Assembly (NCBI GenBank): GCA_949126835.1
Contig: OX421497.1
Location: 12,495,132 to 12,559,131 of the forward strand
DNA length: 64,000 nt
Reading direction: 5' to 3'
Origin: Anisus vortex
Lineage: Eukaryota > Mollusca > Gastropoda > Planorbidae
Made by a program: the position numbers and the translations under genes. The notes under the pieces are model-generated. The model made no database searches. It was given only the letters and a program-made list of their open reading frames with translations, and was not told the DNA's origin. Positions 43,213 to 54,195 of the stretch are shown here, in pieces (the first letter of the stretch is position 1; each line of letters starts with the position of its first letter).

Positions 43213-44340
43213 TCCCCCACCCCGCACACACATACACGCGCCGGTCATCTTACATGCTTACACATACACACGAGCAGACACACGCACACACTCACATGTA
43301 CTCGAGAAACAATCTTTTAAAGACAAGACACTGAACTCAGCACGAGACTCGAGGACACCATGATTAAAATGCTAATGCGACATTTTGAAGGAGTAGAAAA
43401 ATAAATGTCTTCTAGACGTTTCAATTACAAAAAACAAAAAACAAACATGAAAGAAGCAGTCGTGAAGTTTTAGAAAAGAAAACTCTGGACTCGAACAAAA
43501 CTCCAGAATGAAGAAGGTGAGACCTTTTCCGCAGTGAATACATGTTTTCTGTGTAACTTTTGAATAAACTGGTTACTGTATTAAGACCATACGTTTGCTT
43601 CTTTTCCCTAATTAGTGTCATGCACCATATTGAGTTCTTTTCCAATGGAATTGGGGGTGGGTGTTTAGTACGACTTTTCCAAAGGCCGGCTCAAGGCAAC
43701 TTGTGCTCTGTTGCAAACGCAATACCGGTACTTGTGTCTGGAATGTCGTTTCCTGGAAATGGACTTAATCGAGCTGGGCCTTTGAAACCCCCGCTGTTGA
43801 TGGTTCGCTCGTTTGCCCCATACTACGTAAAGATACTTACAATCCCTTGCACTCATTGTACACTCATCTACACACACACACACACACTCACACACACACA
43901 CACACACTCACACACACACCTTTGCATTCCTGGCTACGCCATTGCATCACGTCATCGCCATTATAAGCAGTTTAGTTTGCAACGAAAAAAGTTCACAAGG
44001 CTTAACGCCTTTATAAAAATAAAAATAAGAGTCCGCCTTAACCCTTAGATTCTAAACATTTAACATTCGTGTGAATATTTCAAAGTGGACATTTTGGCTT
44101 TTCAACTTGCTGTCCCAGCAACATGAAAAGACTAGCAAGAAAACTGTTGAACTTCATCGATCAAGTCAAAACGTTTATAATATTCTGCACAAACACCTGA
44201 CAGTTTTATATAATGCAGTCATTCTTCCTTTCTCACCAGTTCATTCCATTATTTTCCCCTTTTTTTTTACATTCACTTTTTTTCTTCCCCCAGCTCATTC
44301 CCTATTGTGAATAGGGAGGGGCGGGTTCTGAATAACATTA
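43213..44340. other. CA-rich and unique sequence
   Basis: 'cacacacatacacgcgccgg' and other CA-rich stretches lie at 43215-43300 and a (CA)n microsatellite with CTCA interruptions at 43869-43918. Open frames crossing them are low complexity. No gene is supported. Confidence 0.5.
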
Positions 44341-46114
44341 TATCTATTTATACAGATATCTATTTATACAGATATCTATTTATACAGATATCTATTTATA
44401 CAGATATCTATTTATACAGATATCTATTTATACAGATATCTATTTATACAGATATCTATTTATACAGATATCTATTTATACAGATATCTATTTATACAGA
44501 TATCTATTTATACAGATATCTATTTATACAGATATCTATTTATACAGATATCTATTTATACAGATATCTATTTATACAGATATCTATTTATACAGATATC
44601 TATTTATACAGATATCTATTTATACAGATATCTATTTATACAGATATCTATTTATACAGATATCTATTTATACAGATATCTATTTATACAGATATCTATT
44701 TATACAGATATCTATTTATACAGATATCTATTTATACAGATATCTATTTATACAGATATCTATTTATACAGATATCTATTTATACAGATATCTATTTATA
44801 CAGATATCTATTTATACAGATATCTATTTATACAGATATCTATTTATACAGATATCTATTTATACAGATATCTATTTATACAGATATCTATTTATACAGA
44901 TATCTATTTATACAGATATCTATTTATACAGATATCTATTTATACAGATATCTATTTATACAGATATCTATTTATACAGATATCTATTTATACAGATATC
45001 TATTTATACAGATATCTATTTATACAGATATCTATTTATACAAATATCTATTTATACAGATATCTATTTATACAGATATCTATTTATACAGATATCTATT
45101 TATACAGATATCTATTTATACAGATATCTATTTATACAAATATCTATTTATACAGATATCTATTTATACAGATATCTATTTATACAGATATCTATTTATA
45201 CAGATATCTATTTATACAGATATCTATTTATACAGATATCTATTTATACAGATATCTATTTATACAGATATCTATTTATACAGATATCTATTTATACAGA
45301 TATCTATTTATACAGATATCTATTTATACAGATATCTATTTATACAAATATCTATTTATACAGATATCTATTTATACAGATATCTATTTATACAGATATC
45401 TATTTGTACAGATATCTATTTATACAGATATCTATTTATACAGATATCTATTTATACAGATATCTATTTATACAGATATCTATTTATACAGATATCTATT
45501 TATACAGATATCTATTTATACAGATATCTATTTATACAGATATCTATTTATACAGATATCTATTTATACAGATATCTATTTATACAGATATCTATTTATA
45601 CAGATATCTATTTATACAGATATCTATTTATACAGATATCTATTTATACAGATATCTATTTATACAGATATCTATTTATACAGATATCTATTTATACAGA
45701 TATCTATTTATACAGATATCTATTTATACAGATATCTATTTATACAGATATCTATTTATACAGATATCTATTTATACAGATATCTATTTATACAGATATC
45801 TATTTATACAGATATCTATTTATACAGATATCTATTTATACAGATATCTATTTATACAGATATCTATTTATACAGATATCTATTTATACAGATATCTATT
45901 TATACAGATATCTATTTATACAGATATCTATTTATACAGATATCTATTTATACAGATATCTATTTATACAGATATCTATTTATACAGATATCTATTTATA
46001 CAGATATCTATTTATACAGATATCTATTTATACAGATATCTATTTATACAGATATCTATTTATACAGATATCTATTTATACAGATATCTATTTATACAGA
46101 TATCTATTTATACA
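44341..46114. repeat. 1.77-kb array of a 16-mer, about 111 copies
   Basis: The unit is TATCTATTTATACAGA. It repeats almost without change; the visible variants are CAAA for CAGA near 45041, 45137 and 45345, and TTTGTACA near 45402. Every junction forms AGATATCT, an 8-bp palindrome containing GATATC. Because 16 is not a multiple of 3, one open frame of 620 codons results with a 16-residue repeat; it is not a protein gene. The flanks are not similar. Confidence 0.98.
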
Positions 46115-46838
46115 CATCAAATATTTCACGCAAGGGGCGAATTCCCTCCTTTTACCACCACCTCTCTAATAATAATAAAAAAAAAAAAAGTTCCGTCATT
46201 TGACATCTAATCACCTTCCATAAAGCAACTCCCCCCCCCCCCCCCCATCCCCCGAACCAGATTAAGTGCTAATGCAACGTCTTCCCCCCCCCCCACCACC
46301 CCACAGTAATTGCAAGGAACCCCCCACTCCCCCCCTTACCCCTCTCACACCAACGCCCCTTTTTTTTAGGTTGCACTTTTCCTATCCGAGAACAAAGGAA
46401 AAAAAATGCGTTGAAAAAAAAATAGAAAAGGTTTAACCAAGGCGGACTGTTTGTGGTGGTAGAGGGAGGGGTGGTGGTGGTGGTGGTTTGGGGGGAGGGG
46501 GTTACATGGACCTATTTCGTTTTAACCGCCTTTAAAACAGTAAAGGGGGGCTGAGTTTTTTCTTTTTAAATATGTTATGTGTAAGTGTAATATTAGTGAA
46601 TCGCTTTTTATCTATATGTAGGTGTGCTCTTGACGGTGACGTAACGTCAAATCTAACTTTGACTTTTTTTTTTACATCTCGAGGGTGTCAGAAAGACTTT
46701 GGCTGCCTATTTGGAGATACATGTATTTGTATTTGATGAACTATAGAAGTATATATGTCTATTTTCTGTACCGCCCCTTCGTGTGGTCGTAGTTCGGCCT
46801 GCAAGAAACACTGGGACAAAGCATATAATTCACGTTTA
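46115..46838. other. C- and G-rich spacer
   Basis: C tracts near 46231 and 46285, and a 'gtggtggtggtggtttgggg' run near 46470. No gene is seen. Confidence 0.45.
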
Positions 46839-46919
46839 TTAACCCTTCCTGTACCGACCTACTTCTATCTATGTTGCCTTCATTTCCGCTATATACGCGT
46901 CCGGGACTGTAAGGGTTAC
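46839..46919 (-). mobile_element. 81-bp piggyBac-like MITE, copy 1
   Basis: TTAA at 46839-46842 and TTAC (one change) at 46916-46919 flank inverted ends CCCTTCCTGTACCG and 'gggactgtaaggg'. In reverse complement it is the same element as 52094-52174, with only about five or six differences by eye. TTAA target use and CCCTT ends are typical of the piggyBac group. Confidence 0.8.
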
Positions 46920-47084
46920 AATTATTATTAATTATTTTTCTTAATGTATTTGCAAATGAGGAAATCGGACGCCACATTTTGGCGATAGTTAAGGCATTAT
47001 AGAAAAAGCAGACAAGTGAAAGGCTTTGGACAACACTGGACAATTATATAGCATGTGGGCACGCAATCTGACAAAAGGACACGG

Positions 47085-47360
47085 AAGATTTGGGGCGCTA
47101 TTCAAAAGGTCTCGTGTTCAAATCCATTTAAAAAAAACTATCGGTTCAACCACTTTCCCGCTTTTAAATTGTGTACCTTACTCTACCCTCTTCTGATGAG
47201 TACCTGATAGTAGTTATGTAATTTGAACTTGAAGACGTCTGGGCGTTGTGCTGTGCGCTAAATCCCTCTTGCACTCCGCGCCCAGTGAAATCACGTGAAC
47301 GCTGCTTGACTAACACCTCGGACCTATTTGTTCCGTCAGACTGTAAGAGATACTTTTATT
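47085..47360 (+). mobile_element. Diverged SINE (family 1)
   Basis: 'aaggtctcgtgttcaaatcc' is a decayed box B region; 'ctctaccctcttctgatgag', 'tacctgatagtagttatg', 'gtctgggcgttgtgct' and 'cggacctatttgttccgtc' match successive blocks of the SINE. An old copy with an expanded middle. Confidence 0.65.
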
Positions 47361-47504
47361 TATCACAATAAAAATTGATTTAATTAACCTCAATAAATAT
47401 TGATTTATTTAATTACTTTATTTTACAATATTGTGCAACACATTGAGTTTAAGACATCAAATATTACAACAAAACATGTCAGGTATGTTACTTATATCAA
47501 GTAA

Positions 47505-47573
47505 AATCAATGCATACATTATTCTAATCAATGCATACATTATTCTAATCAATGCATACATTATTCTAATCAA
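47505..47573. repeat. 22-bp repeat, three copies
   Basis: 'aatcaatgcatacattattc' plus 'ta' occurs three times in a row. Each holds the palindrome TGCA in 'atgcat'. Confidence 0.9.
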
Positions 47574-47867
47574 TTACAATCATATATTTCAACATCGTAA
47601 AAGAGAAAAAGACTTTAATTTCTATTGAATAATTTAATCGCCATGGGAACGAAAGAATTGTTTGTGTCTGTTTCTTTCTTCAGAATTCAAGTGTCCCGTT
47701 TTGTTTTTTTAAAGAGAACAATTTTACTTAGAATCGATACACCCTTTTTTTTCAATAGTCATCCACGGTCCATAAGCATTGTTAACGTCACCCCAGCAAC
47801 TCGGTGTATAAGAACAGCCGTAGTATCTTACAAACTAGACAATACGCCCCAAACAAACGCATTTATC

Positions 47868-47940
47868 TTCGTATGAGCGTAGGACGCAATAATCTTCTTT
47901 ATAGAAGGAGCGTCTGTAATGTATAAGATAAGATATAAAC
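47868..47940 (+). mobile_element. LINE 3' tail fragment
   Basis: 'gtatgagcgtaggacgcaat' and 'agaaggagcgtctgtaatg' followed by the short-repeat tail 'tataagataagata' mark the 3' end of the CR1/Jockey-like family. Confidence 0.75.
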
Positions 47941-47944
47941 CAAA

Positions 47945-49620
47945 TCCAGTTTACAACCATTGGCTAAACATGCTTGTCTCTTCCATTGATGCATTCGTCG
48001 CTAGCGAACCAAAAGTTGCTTATAAAGGGAGTAAGACTATACACGAGTCTCTGCAGTTCCTGGCTCTTGCAAATACGCGTATACTATTTTCATTCTAGGG
48101 GCGCCGTTGTAACTGGGGCACAAAGGAAGGCCCCCCCCCCCCCCGGGTTGGAGGGGGGGCGCCATTGTTGCTGGGATGGGTGTTCTGGTGTTTGGGTTTT
48201 AGGAAACAATAGTTCGGACCCACGACATTGATAACAAAAACTCAGTAGAGAATGAACAAAAGAAATGGGGAGAAGTGCAAAATCTAAGCAAATTCTTGTA
48301 AGAAGTAAGATTATGTTGTGTTGAATAGGGAGCTGTCATGATAACAGAGCTTCGCCTTAATCTCCTGAGAATTTTATTATTAGAGAATTTTAATAAAGGA
48401 ATAGAAGAATAAAAAGATAGATTCTCCCCCCACCCCCCCCCCCCCACACCCACGGCCTGAGGGATCAGTAGATAACATTGTAGATAGGATTGAGTCATTG
48501 TAAACATAGGACTGGCTTCTACCAAGCTGCCTCGAGTCTCAAACTGTTGAGCAATTGGTTCGATTCTACCGACCGCTTGTTATGATCTAGTCCTGGCTTA
48601 ACTCGTGGTTTCCTTGAGATTGTTGAACGCCTTGTATAAAGAACCTGTTTCAGAGGCGTTATGCTTTTGTTTTGGTTTAATTTACGTTATTTTGATCAAT
48701 GCATTCCACTGAACTAGTCGCAAGTGCGGTCTCAATACAATGTACATGTATGTTTTATTTTAAACATTGGTTTAGATTTTAGAGTTTGAGCTGTGTCCGG
48801 ATTCTGTAGGTGTTTTTTTTTTGGGGGGGGGGGGGGGGGTGCCGAGGTCACCAGGGGACATAGCTCGCCACTGTCGAGAACATAGCGAGATATCCAGTTT
48901 ACAATAGACTGTGGGAACTTTCTACTTTTTAAACAAAATATCCTATCCCCCACCCCTACCTATGTATCCCTACCCCCCCTGCACCCCATGTCCTCCTCCA
49001 TTTCTTCCCGTTAAGTCAACACAGGTTCTCATCAAAGATAAACAATCATCAAAAGACATTCCAATGAAACTGTGACCTGGTTCTTTTATTGTATCGACCC
49101 CCTCGGCCCCACTTTTTTTTTGTTGGGGGAAGGGGGGTAACGGTGACCGGAGGTTTTAATTTCAGCTACTCTCTGTGTGAACGTGGGCCCTCCCCCACCC
49201 CCCACCCTCAATCTCCCTTGTCCCCATCAATGTCTTCTGCTTTCAGTTATAACCTAAATCATACCGAGACTTTGTTTTTATCATCCCATTCTGTGACAGT
49301 TTTAGCGACATTATAACACAGAATATATCTGATATGTGACTGTCCACATCTGTTCGCATTGTGACGTCTGTGTTTAGATTTGTGTTATATGTTGATGTTT
49401 GTTTGTCTGGTGTTGTTTTACAATAAGGATCAACACTATTCATAGTTTACCGGAAACGAGTCTTTGTGCATTCCTGTAATTGAAAACACGATTTCTTTGT
49501 TTGACCAATTTAAGGGCCTTTTTGTGTGTGTGTGTGTGTAACAAGGCCCCCTGTCGTTTTTAAAGTTGATTAAGATTAAGGACAATAAGACTTTTCTTAT
49601 TCTATATGTAAGAAGAATTG
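47945..49620. other. Unique stretch with G/C tracts
   Basis: 'gggcgccgttgtaactgggg' (48098) and 'gggcgccattgttgctggga' (48155) are near duplicates around a C tract. C or G tracts also lie at about 48427 and 48822. At 48555-48580 'gcaattggttcgattctacc' is box B-like and may be a SINE relic. No gene is supported. Confidence 0.4.
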
Positions 49621-49624
49621 CATT

Positions 49625-49795
49625 TTTCTCGAGTGGCATCCGACCATGAAAGAGGTTGCCTGAACAAACCAGAAAAACCAGCATCCTAACATCATTTAAA
49701 AGACTAATCAAAATGCAAGACTAGACTCAAACCACGGATAAGCGTAGGACGCAATAATCTTTTTTATAGAAGGAGCGTCTGTAACAGAAAAAGAG
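49625..49795 (+). pseudogene. CR1/Jockey-like LINE C-terminus and tail
   Basis: 'gaaagaggttgcctgaacaa' to 'aacatcatttaaaagactaa' encodes the conserved '(R)LPEQTRKTSILTSFKRLI' end of ORF2, followed by 'gactagactcaaaccacgga' and the tail 'gcgtaggacgcaataatc'. The orientation is plus. Only about 170 bp of the element is left. Confidence 0.8.
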
Positions 49796-51129
49796 CCACA
49801 TAAGTCCTAGTAGCTATAAAACTATGTATAAAGACAATGGGCTAACCTTTGAAAAAAAAATGAACAATCAATTTATAATAGGCCTTTTTATTTGACATGG
49901 GTTTAATTAAGAAATCTTGTGTACAATATAACTTTTTAATAACTGATTAATAAACAAACCAACAAATGATGTCCATTGATCAGAAGAAAAAAAAACAAGC
50001 CTCGCTTTGTCCTCAGAACCCGCGAGGGAAAGCTACGTGAGATAAAAACTTGACATTTCTTTGAGGCAGTGGCTTTTATAAAGATATATATGCCACCATG
50101 AACATGTATATATATATGCCACCATGAACATGTCCTGTCGTTTTCTAAACAAAGGTGGGAGACACATTTTGCAGGGCCTTAACAAAAAAAACAACAACAA
50201 CAAAATAGAGTGGGCCATTTATTCCACGTACAGGTAGATATACGGGTAGAGATATAGGTAAATATACGATTTATAGATATACAGGTAGATTTACAGATAG
50301 ATGAGATAGATATACAGGTAGATATATTGAACAGGTATACATATATACATATATAGGACGATGATTAAGTCAAGTGTTCTATAAAAGAAATATAGAATGG
50401 ACAACACAGTTTGTTGTTAAACGGATTAGCGCCGATAGTATGAACTTTGCTCCAATGGCCCTATAAATCAAACCTATGTCTGAATACGACCTTGAGCGTT
50501 TGGTATTTCCTGAAGCGGCCCCGAGTACAGAGACGTCAGTGGCATACAGTTGCCCATCATAACTGGTTTATAGTTTATACGACTTTCTTGACGTTTCGCA
50601 GAATGGCTATGTAAATTGCACTCGTTTGAGGGGGGGGGGGGGGGTGGAGCAGGGACCAGCGGAAGGCTAATGTAGCGACCATGACCCATTTAGAGATTTA
50701 TGTCTTTCAGTTTGATGTCACACTGACTTAAATCTACTCGTAGATCTATATCTATCTACCTGTATTTCTACCTTTATATCTACCTGTATATCTTTCAACG
50801 GAAGTCTAGAGGACGTAGTGCGATCGAAAATTCCGAAACTAAGTGTGTTTCAAGTTATCAAATAGCAGAAATATGAAAGCAAGCGGTCCATCCATCGTTG
50901 TTTTAAGCAACCCCTTGCAGGTATCTAAAATCAGTGAGTTAACTTAAGGCGATTTCGGTATTGTATTGACAACAGAATCTCAACGTACATAGCGGCCACT
51001 CATGTACTTTTGTTCACAACTCTTTTCTATGCATCCAGACGGATCTGAAATAATACTATAGTTTCTAACATCTCATTTTGGGAGAAACAAAAATAACACT
51101 TTACAATTTAGGATAGGAGATCAGTTGGG
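49796..51129. other. Unique stretch with GATA-like repeats
   Basis: 'atatatgccaccatgaacat' is duplicated at 50087-50132. TAGATATA/GGTAGATA words fill 50230-50335, and their reverse complement 'atctacctgtatatct' lies at 50775-50790, so a loose inverted pair flanks about 450 bp. A G tract lies at 50631. A block at 50829-50902 recurs at 60222-60295. Confidence 0.45.
50829..50902 (+). repeat. Dispersed 70-bp repeat, copy 1
   Basis: 'atgaaagcaagcggtccatc' preceded by 'tatcaaatagcagaaat' matches 60222-60295 ('attaaagcaagcggtccatc', 'atcaaacagcaggaat'). Class unknown. Confidence 0.6.
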
Positions 51130-51137
51130 GGCTAGAA

Positions 51138-51366
51138 CAGGGGTCGGCAACCTTTTGATAACATCGTGCCAAAGTAGGATTTCTAATTCATCCAGCGTGC
51201 CAACAGATTAAAGGTCATACTGCTCTACCAGTCAATTTCTCGTCGAAGAGGCCTGAACTGACTTTTATTGGGGGGGGGGGGGGGGAAAGGGGTGGTCTTC
51301 CGCGTGCCATTTAAAATCGGCCTGCGTGCCAAGTCTGGCACGCGTTACATAGGTTGCCGACACCTG
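51138..51366 (-). mobile_element. 229-bp hAT MITE J
   Basis: CAGGGGTCGGCAACC and GGTTGCCGACACCTG ends; flanks GGCTAGAA (51130-51137) and GGCTAGAG (51367-51374), an 8-bp duplication with one mismatch. Closest to element G (35001-35203). A G tract at 51270 has grown inside it. Confidence 0.93.
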
Positions 51367-51374
51367 GGCTAGAG

Positions 51375-51931
51375 TAATAATCTTAAAGGATCCTCTGACA
51401 ATCTGCTAAACGGGACTGGGCGCCGAGTGAGTAGAGTATCAACTGGGTTACACTCTACAGACAACCATTCAGACCCATGAAGACTCCAGATAAGAGAAGG
51501 TGAAAGCGTGGGAGTAAACCGGTGAAGGAGTGGTATGGAGCTGGAGGAGAGGGGGGAGGGAGATTTGAGGTTTAGCAAAAGTTCAATCGTTAGATACCAA
51601 TGTCCATTTTATTGTGGGTTCCAGACCAATTAGACCACCGAGTGACCCATACAGGATAGACGCGCGTTTACATTGGGACATGGTCATACGAAAGAGAGAG
51701 AGAAATCGGATATTTAGGTCAACGCTGAGCAAACCGACCCCCTCCTCCCTTCCCGGCCCTGGATGTCCCCGATGTATAAACTAGGAAAAAATATTCACCT
51801 TAATTGTAAACACTCGTTCTAGTAAGAATATATGAGTATACTATATAAAACGTGTACAGCTAGAGCGAAAGATGTATCAATCAATGCCTTCGATTATAGT
51901 TTTGGTTTCCAGCCTTTCAGTTCAACTTTCG
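51375..51931. other. Unique stretch
   Basis: No recognised element or gene in about 560 bp. Confidence 0.4.
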
Positions 51932-52050
51932 TTAACCCTTTCAGAACCAAACGGGTGCGTTTAATCGTCACAATGTTGCAGTCAGACTTCTTGATGTGTT
52001 CAAAAAAATAGTTTATGATGTACCAATAAGTTAGAGAGTGTGAGGGTTAA
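51932..52050. mobile_element. 119-bp TTAA-flanked mini-element
   Basis: TTAA at 51932-51935 and 52047-52050, with CCCTTTC at the left and TGAGGG at the right as short inverted ends. It lies 43 bp from the 81-bp element. The inverted repeat is short, so this is less certain than its neighbour. Confidence 0.45.
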
Positions 52051-52093
52051 ACAAGTTCGAGTATGGTGTTGTGTGAATTGCTACTGAACTAAC

Positions 52094-52174
52094 TTAACCC
52101 TTACAGTCCCGGGCGCGTATATAGCGGAACTGAAGGCAGCATAGATAGAAGTAGGTCGGTACGGGAAGGGTTAA
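52094..52174 (+). mobile_element. 81-bp piggyBac-like MITE, copy 2
   Basis: TTAA at both ends (52094-52097 and 52171-52174) with inverted ends CCCTTACAGTCCCG and CGGTACGGGAAGGG. The interior 'cgcgtatatagcgga' includes the palindromic CGCGTATATAGCG-like core. It matches 46839-46919 in the opposite orientation almost base for base. Confidence 0.85.
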
Positions 52175-52277
52175 TAGGCCGTTGTCAAGTAATAGGGCTT
52201 TTCATTATTTTCTTTTTTTTTATAATCAAACGGCACAAAAAAAAGACACACAAGTATGTATTGAGTATGCAATGTTA

Positions 52278-52640
52278 TTATGCAATGTATACAGACACAC
52301 ACGTCATGTACACAGACACACACGTCATGTATACAAACACACACGTCATGTATACAAACAGACACGTCATGTTTACAAACACCCACGTCATGTATATAAA
52401 CACACACATCATGTATACAAACACACACTTCATGTATACAACACACACGTCATGTTTACAGACACACATGTCATGTATACAGACAGACACGTTATTTGAA
52501 CAGACACCACACACGTCATGTATACAGAGACACATGTCATGTATACAGACACACACGTCATGTATACACTCACACACGACATATATGCAGACACACGTCA
52601 CGTATACAGACACACACGTCATTTAGACAGAGATGCATGT
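52278..52640. repeat. About 21-bp minisatellite (CACGTCATGTATACAGACACA)
   Basis: About 17 imperfect copies built from 'cacgtcatgtatacagacac' are in tandem. Both strands stay open through it, giving repeated Cys/Val/His or His/Thr peptides, which are repeat artefacts. Each unit includes CGTCATG and the palindrome GTATAC. Confidence 0.92.
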
Positions 52641-52649
52641 CATGTCTAC

Positions 52650-52722
52650 GCGTATATAAAGAGATACACACAGAGAGACACGCGTATATAAGGAGACACA
52701 TGGAGGCGCGTATATAAAAAGA
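52650..52722. repeat. Short GCGTATATAA repeat
   Basis: 'gcgtatataa' followed by 'gagacac'-like sequence occurs three times at about 30-bp spacing directly after the 21-mer array. Confidence 0.75.
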
Positions 52723-52724
52723 CA

Positions 52725-53587
52725 TAAGTATAAATTCAGACACAGAGAGTCACATATTAGTTTAGAGACACTGAGTATGTACACATACACACGAAGACTA
52801 ACGAATGACACACGTCGGACACCCTCATGACACCCACAAGTCCACATATAGGCCTACACGTATATCTGAAGAAAGTAAAAGGATTAAACTTTGACACCGC
52901 AAGATGATCTCTGTGAGAGGAACAAATACTGCACTGTGCCCGGATGACGTGAACATTTTTTGTCACCTTTGAACTGAATCTAAATTTCAAACCTGAAAAC
53001 CCTATATAAGACGAACGTACATTTGCTGGCGCCTTTTTCTTTTTGTTTAAACAAAAAACAGTCTTATAATAAATTTAACACAGAAGAGAAAGAAAAAAAA
53101 AACAAGTTCTATATCGAAATAAACCCATTAACCTTTTAATCGCCGACTTTGATGTGTTTTGTGTACCTGTGTCTTGGTGTAAACTTCATTGTTGTTTTTT
53201 CTTTCAATGTCTTTAAAAAGGGTTTTTGTAACAGATAATCACTGTAATTAAAAACAGATTGTTTTCATTGATTTAGCACTTGCCTTTTTAAAATTCTAAA
53301 TGTTGGCCTGTTGTTGTAAGTTGGTACTTGAATGTTGTTCTTTTATTTTTATTGTCTCCGTTTAACTTAAAATTGTTTGGTTTAGCCGTCCAAACTAAAA
53401 AACAACAACTTTGTTGCTGATTTGCGGTCGGCAGTGGATAATGCGGTGATAAGCTGAATTAAGGGCTTGAAGGATTTGGAGAATTTGGGATACCATCACA
53501 ATGACGCGGTGGGATACCATCACAACAGTGAAGGCATCAGATGAATCACACAGAAATAGATTCTATTAAACTGATGAACGTTCATTG
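52725..53587. other. Unique AT-rich stretch
   Basis: No gene is supported. 'gggataccatcacaa' is duplicated near 53488-53526. Confidence 0.4.
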
Positions 53588-53745
53588 CCCGTACCGAAGG
53601 TCCCGGGTTCGAATCAGGGTCAACGACATAATTTTGTCAAGAGCATCGTAATTACGATGGTCTTGATTTTTTTCCACCGAGTCAGGTGGCATTGTTTAGG
53701 TCACACAGTCCCGTTGCACGCAGTAGCAACTGAAACTATCTTTTG
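53588..53745 (+). mobile_element. Partial SINE (family 1)
   Basis: 'gcccgtaccgaaggtcccgg' and 'gttcgaatcagggtcaac' form the box B region; after a diverged middle, 'cattgtttaggtcacacagt' and 'cccgttgcacgcagtagc' correspond to the SINE 3' half. Confidence 0.65.
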
Positions 53746-53999
53746 AAAGCTACATCTTTGTATGCATTTTTGTTTGCAACGTTAGTGTTTCTCTGAAAAC
53801 GTTTGAATTTACCACCAAGAGTGGATTTAATGTAAGGACCGCCACTGTGATATTTGTTGTAGTGAACCTATTGAAATAGATATTTTGTACGCTGTGGTCT
53901 AGGGACACAGCACTCAGATATCAATTCTTAGGACCCCAGTTTCCAATTTAAGTCTAAACGCCATGATTTATTTCTTTAATTTTGTTTCCCTGGTCTGTG

Positions 54000-54195
54000 G
54001 GTTACCCAGGAGTCCATCCAGCTACCCGGGCATGGAATGGGTTGCCTGAACAGACCAGGAAAACCAGTAACTTAACATCATTTAAAACATTTATCAAAAT
54101 GCAAGACTAGACTCGGACCACGGATGAGCGTAGGGCGCAATTATCTTCTTCATAGAAAGCGAGTCTGTTATATAATATTTAAGATAAGCTATGGT
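54000..54195 (+). pseudogene. CR1/Jockey-like LINE C-terminus and tail
   Basis: 'gggcatggaatgggttgcct' to 'aacatcatttaaaacattta' encodes '(A)WNGLPEQTRKTSNLTSFK'-like sequence, then 'gactagactcggaccacgga' and 'gcgtagggcgcaattatc' with a 'aagataagcta' tail. Same family as 5880 and 49625; this copy keeps the most conserved Trp-Asn motif. Confidence 0.8.

Noticed and set aside
44307..46169. A 620-codon open frame
   Set aside because: It is the translation of the 16-mer array; flanking codons are few and not protein-like.
50230..50790. Transposon with inverted AGATATACAGGTAGAT ends
   Set aside because: The inverted words are part of loose GATA-type simple repeats and have no defined ends or target duplication.
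52171..52626. Cys-rich or His/Thr-rich peptides on both strands
   Set aside because: They are translations of the CACGTCATGTATACAGACACA array, open on both strands; no signal of selection.
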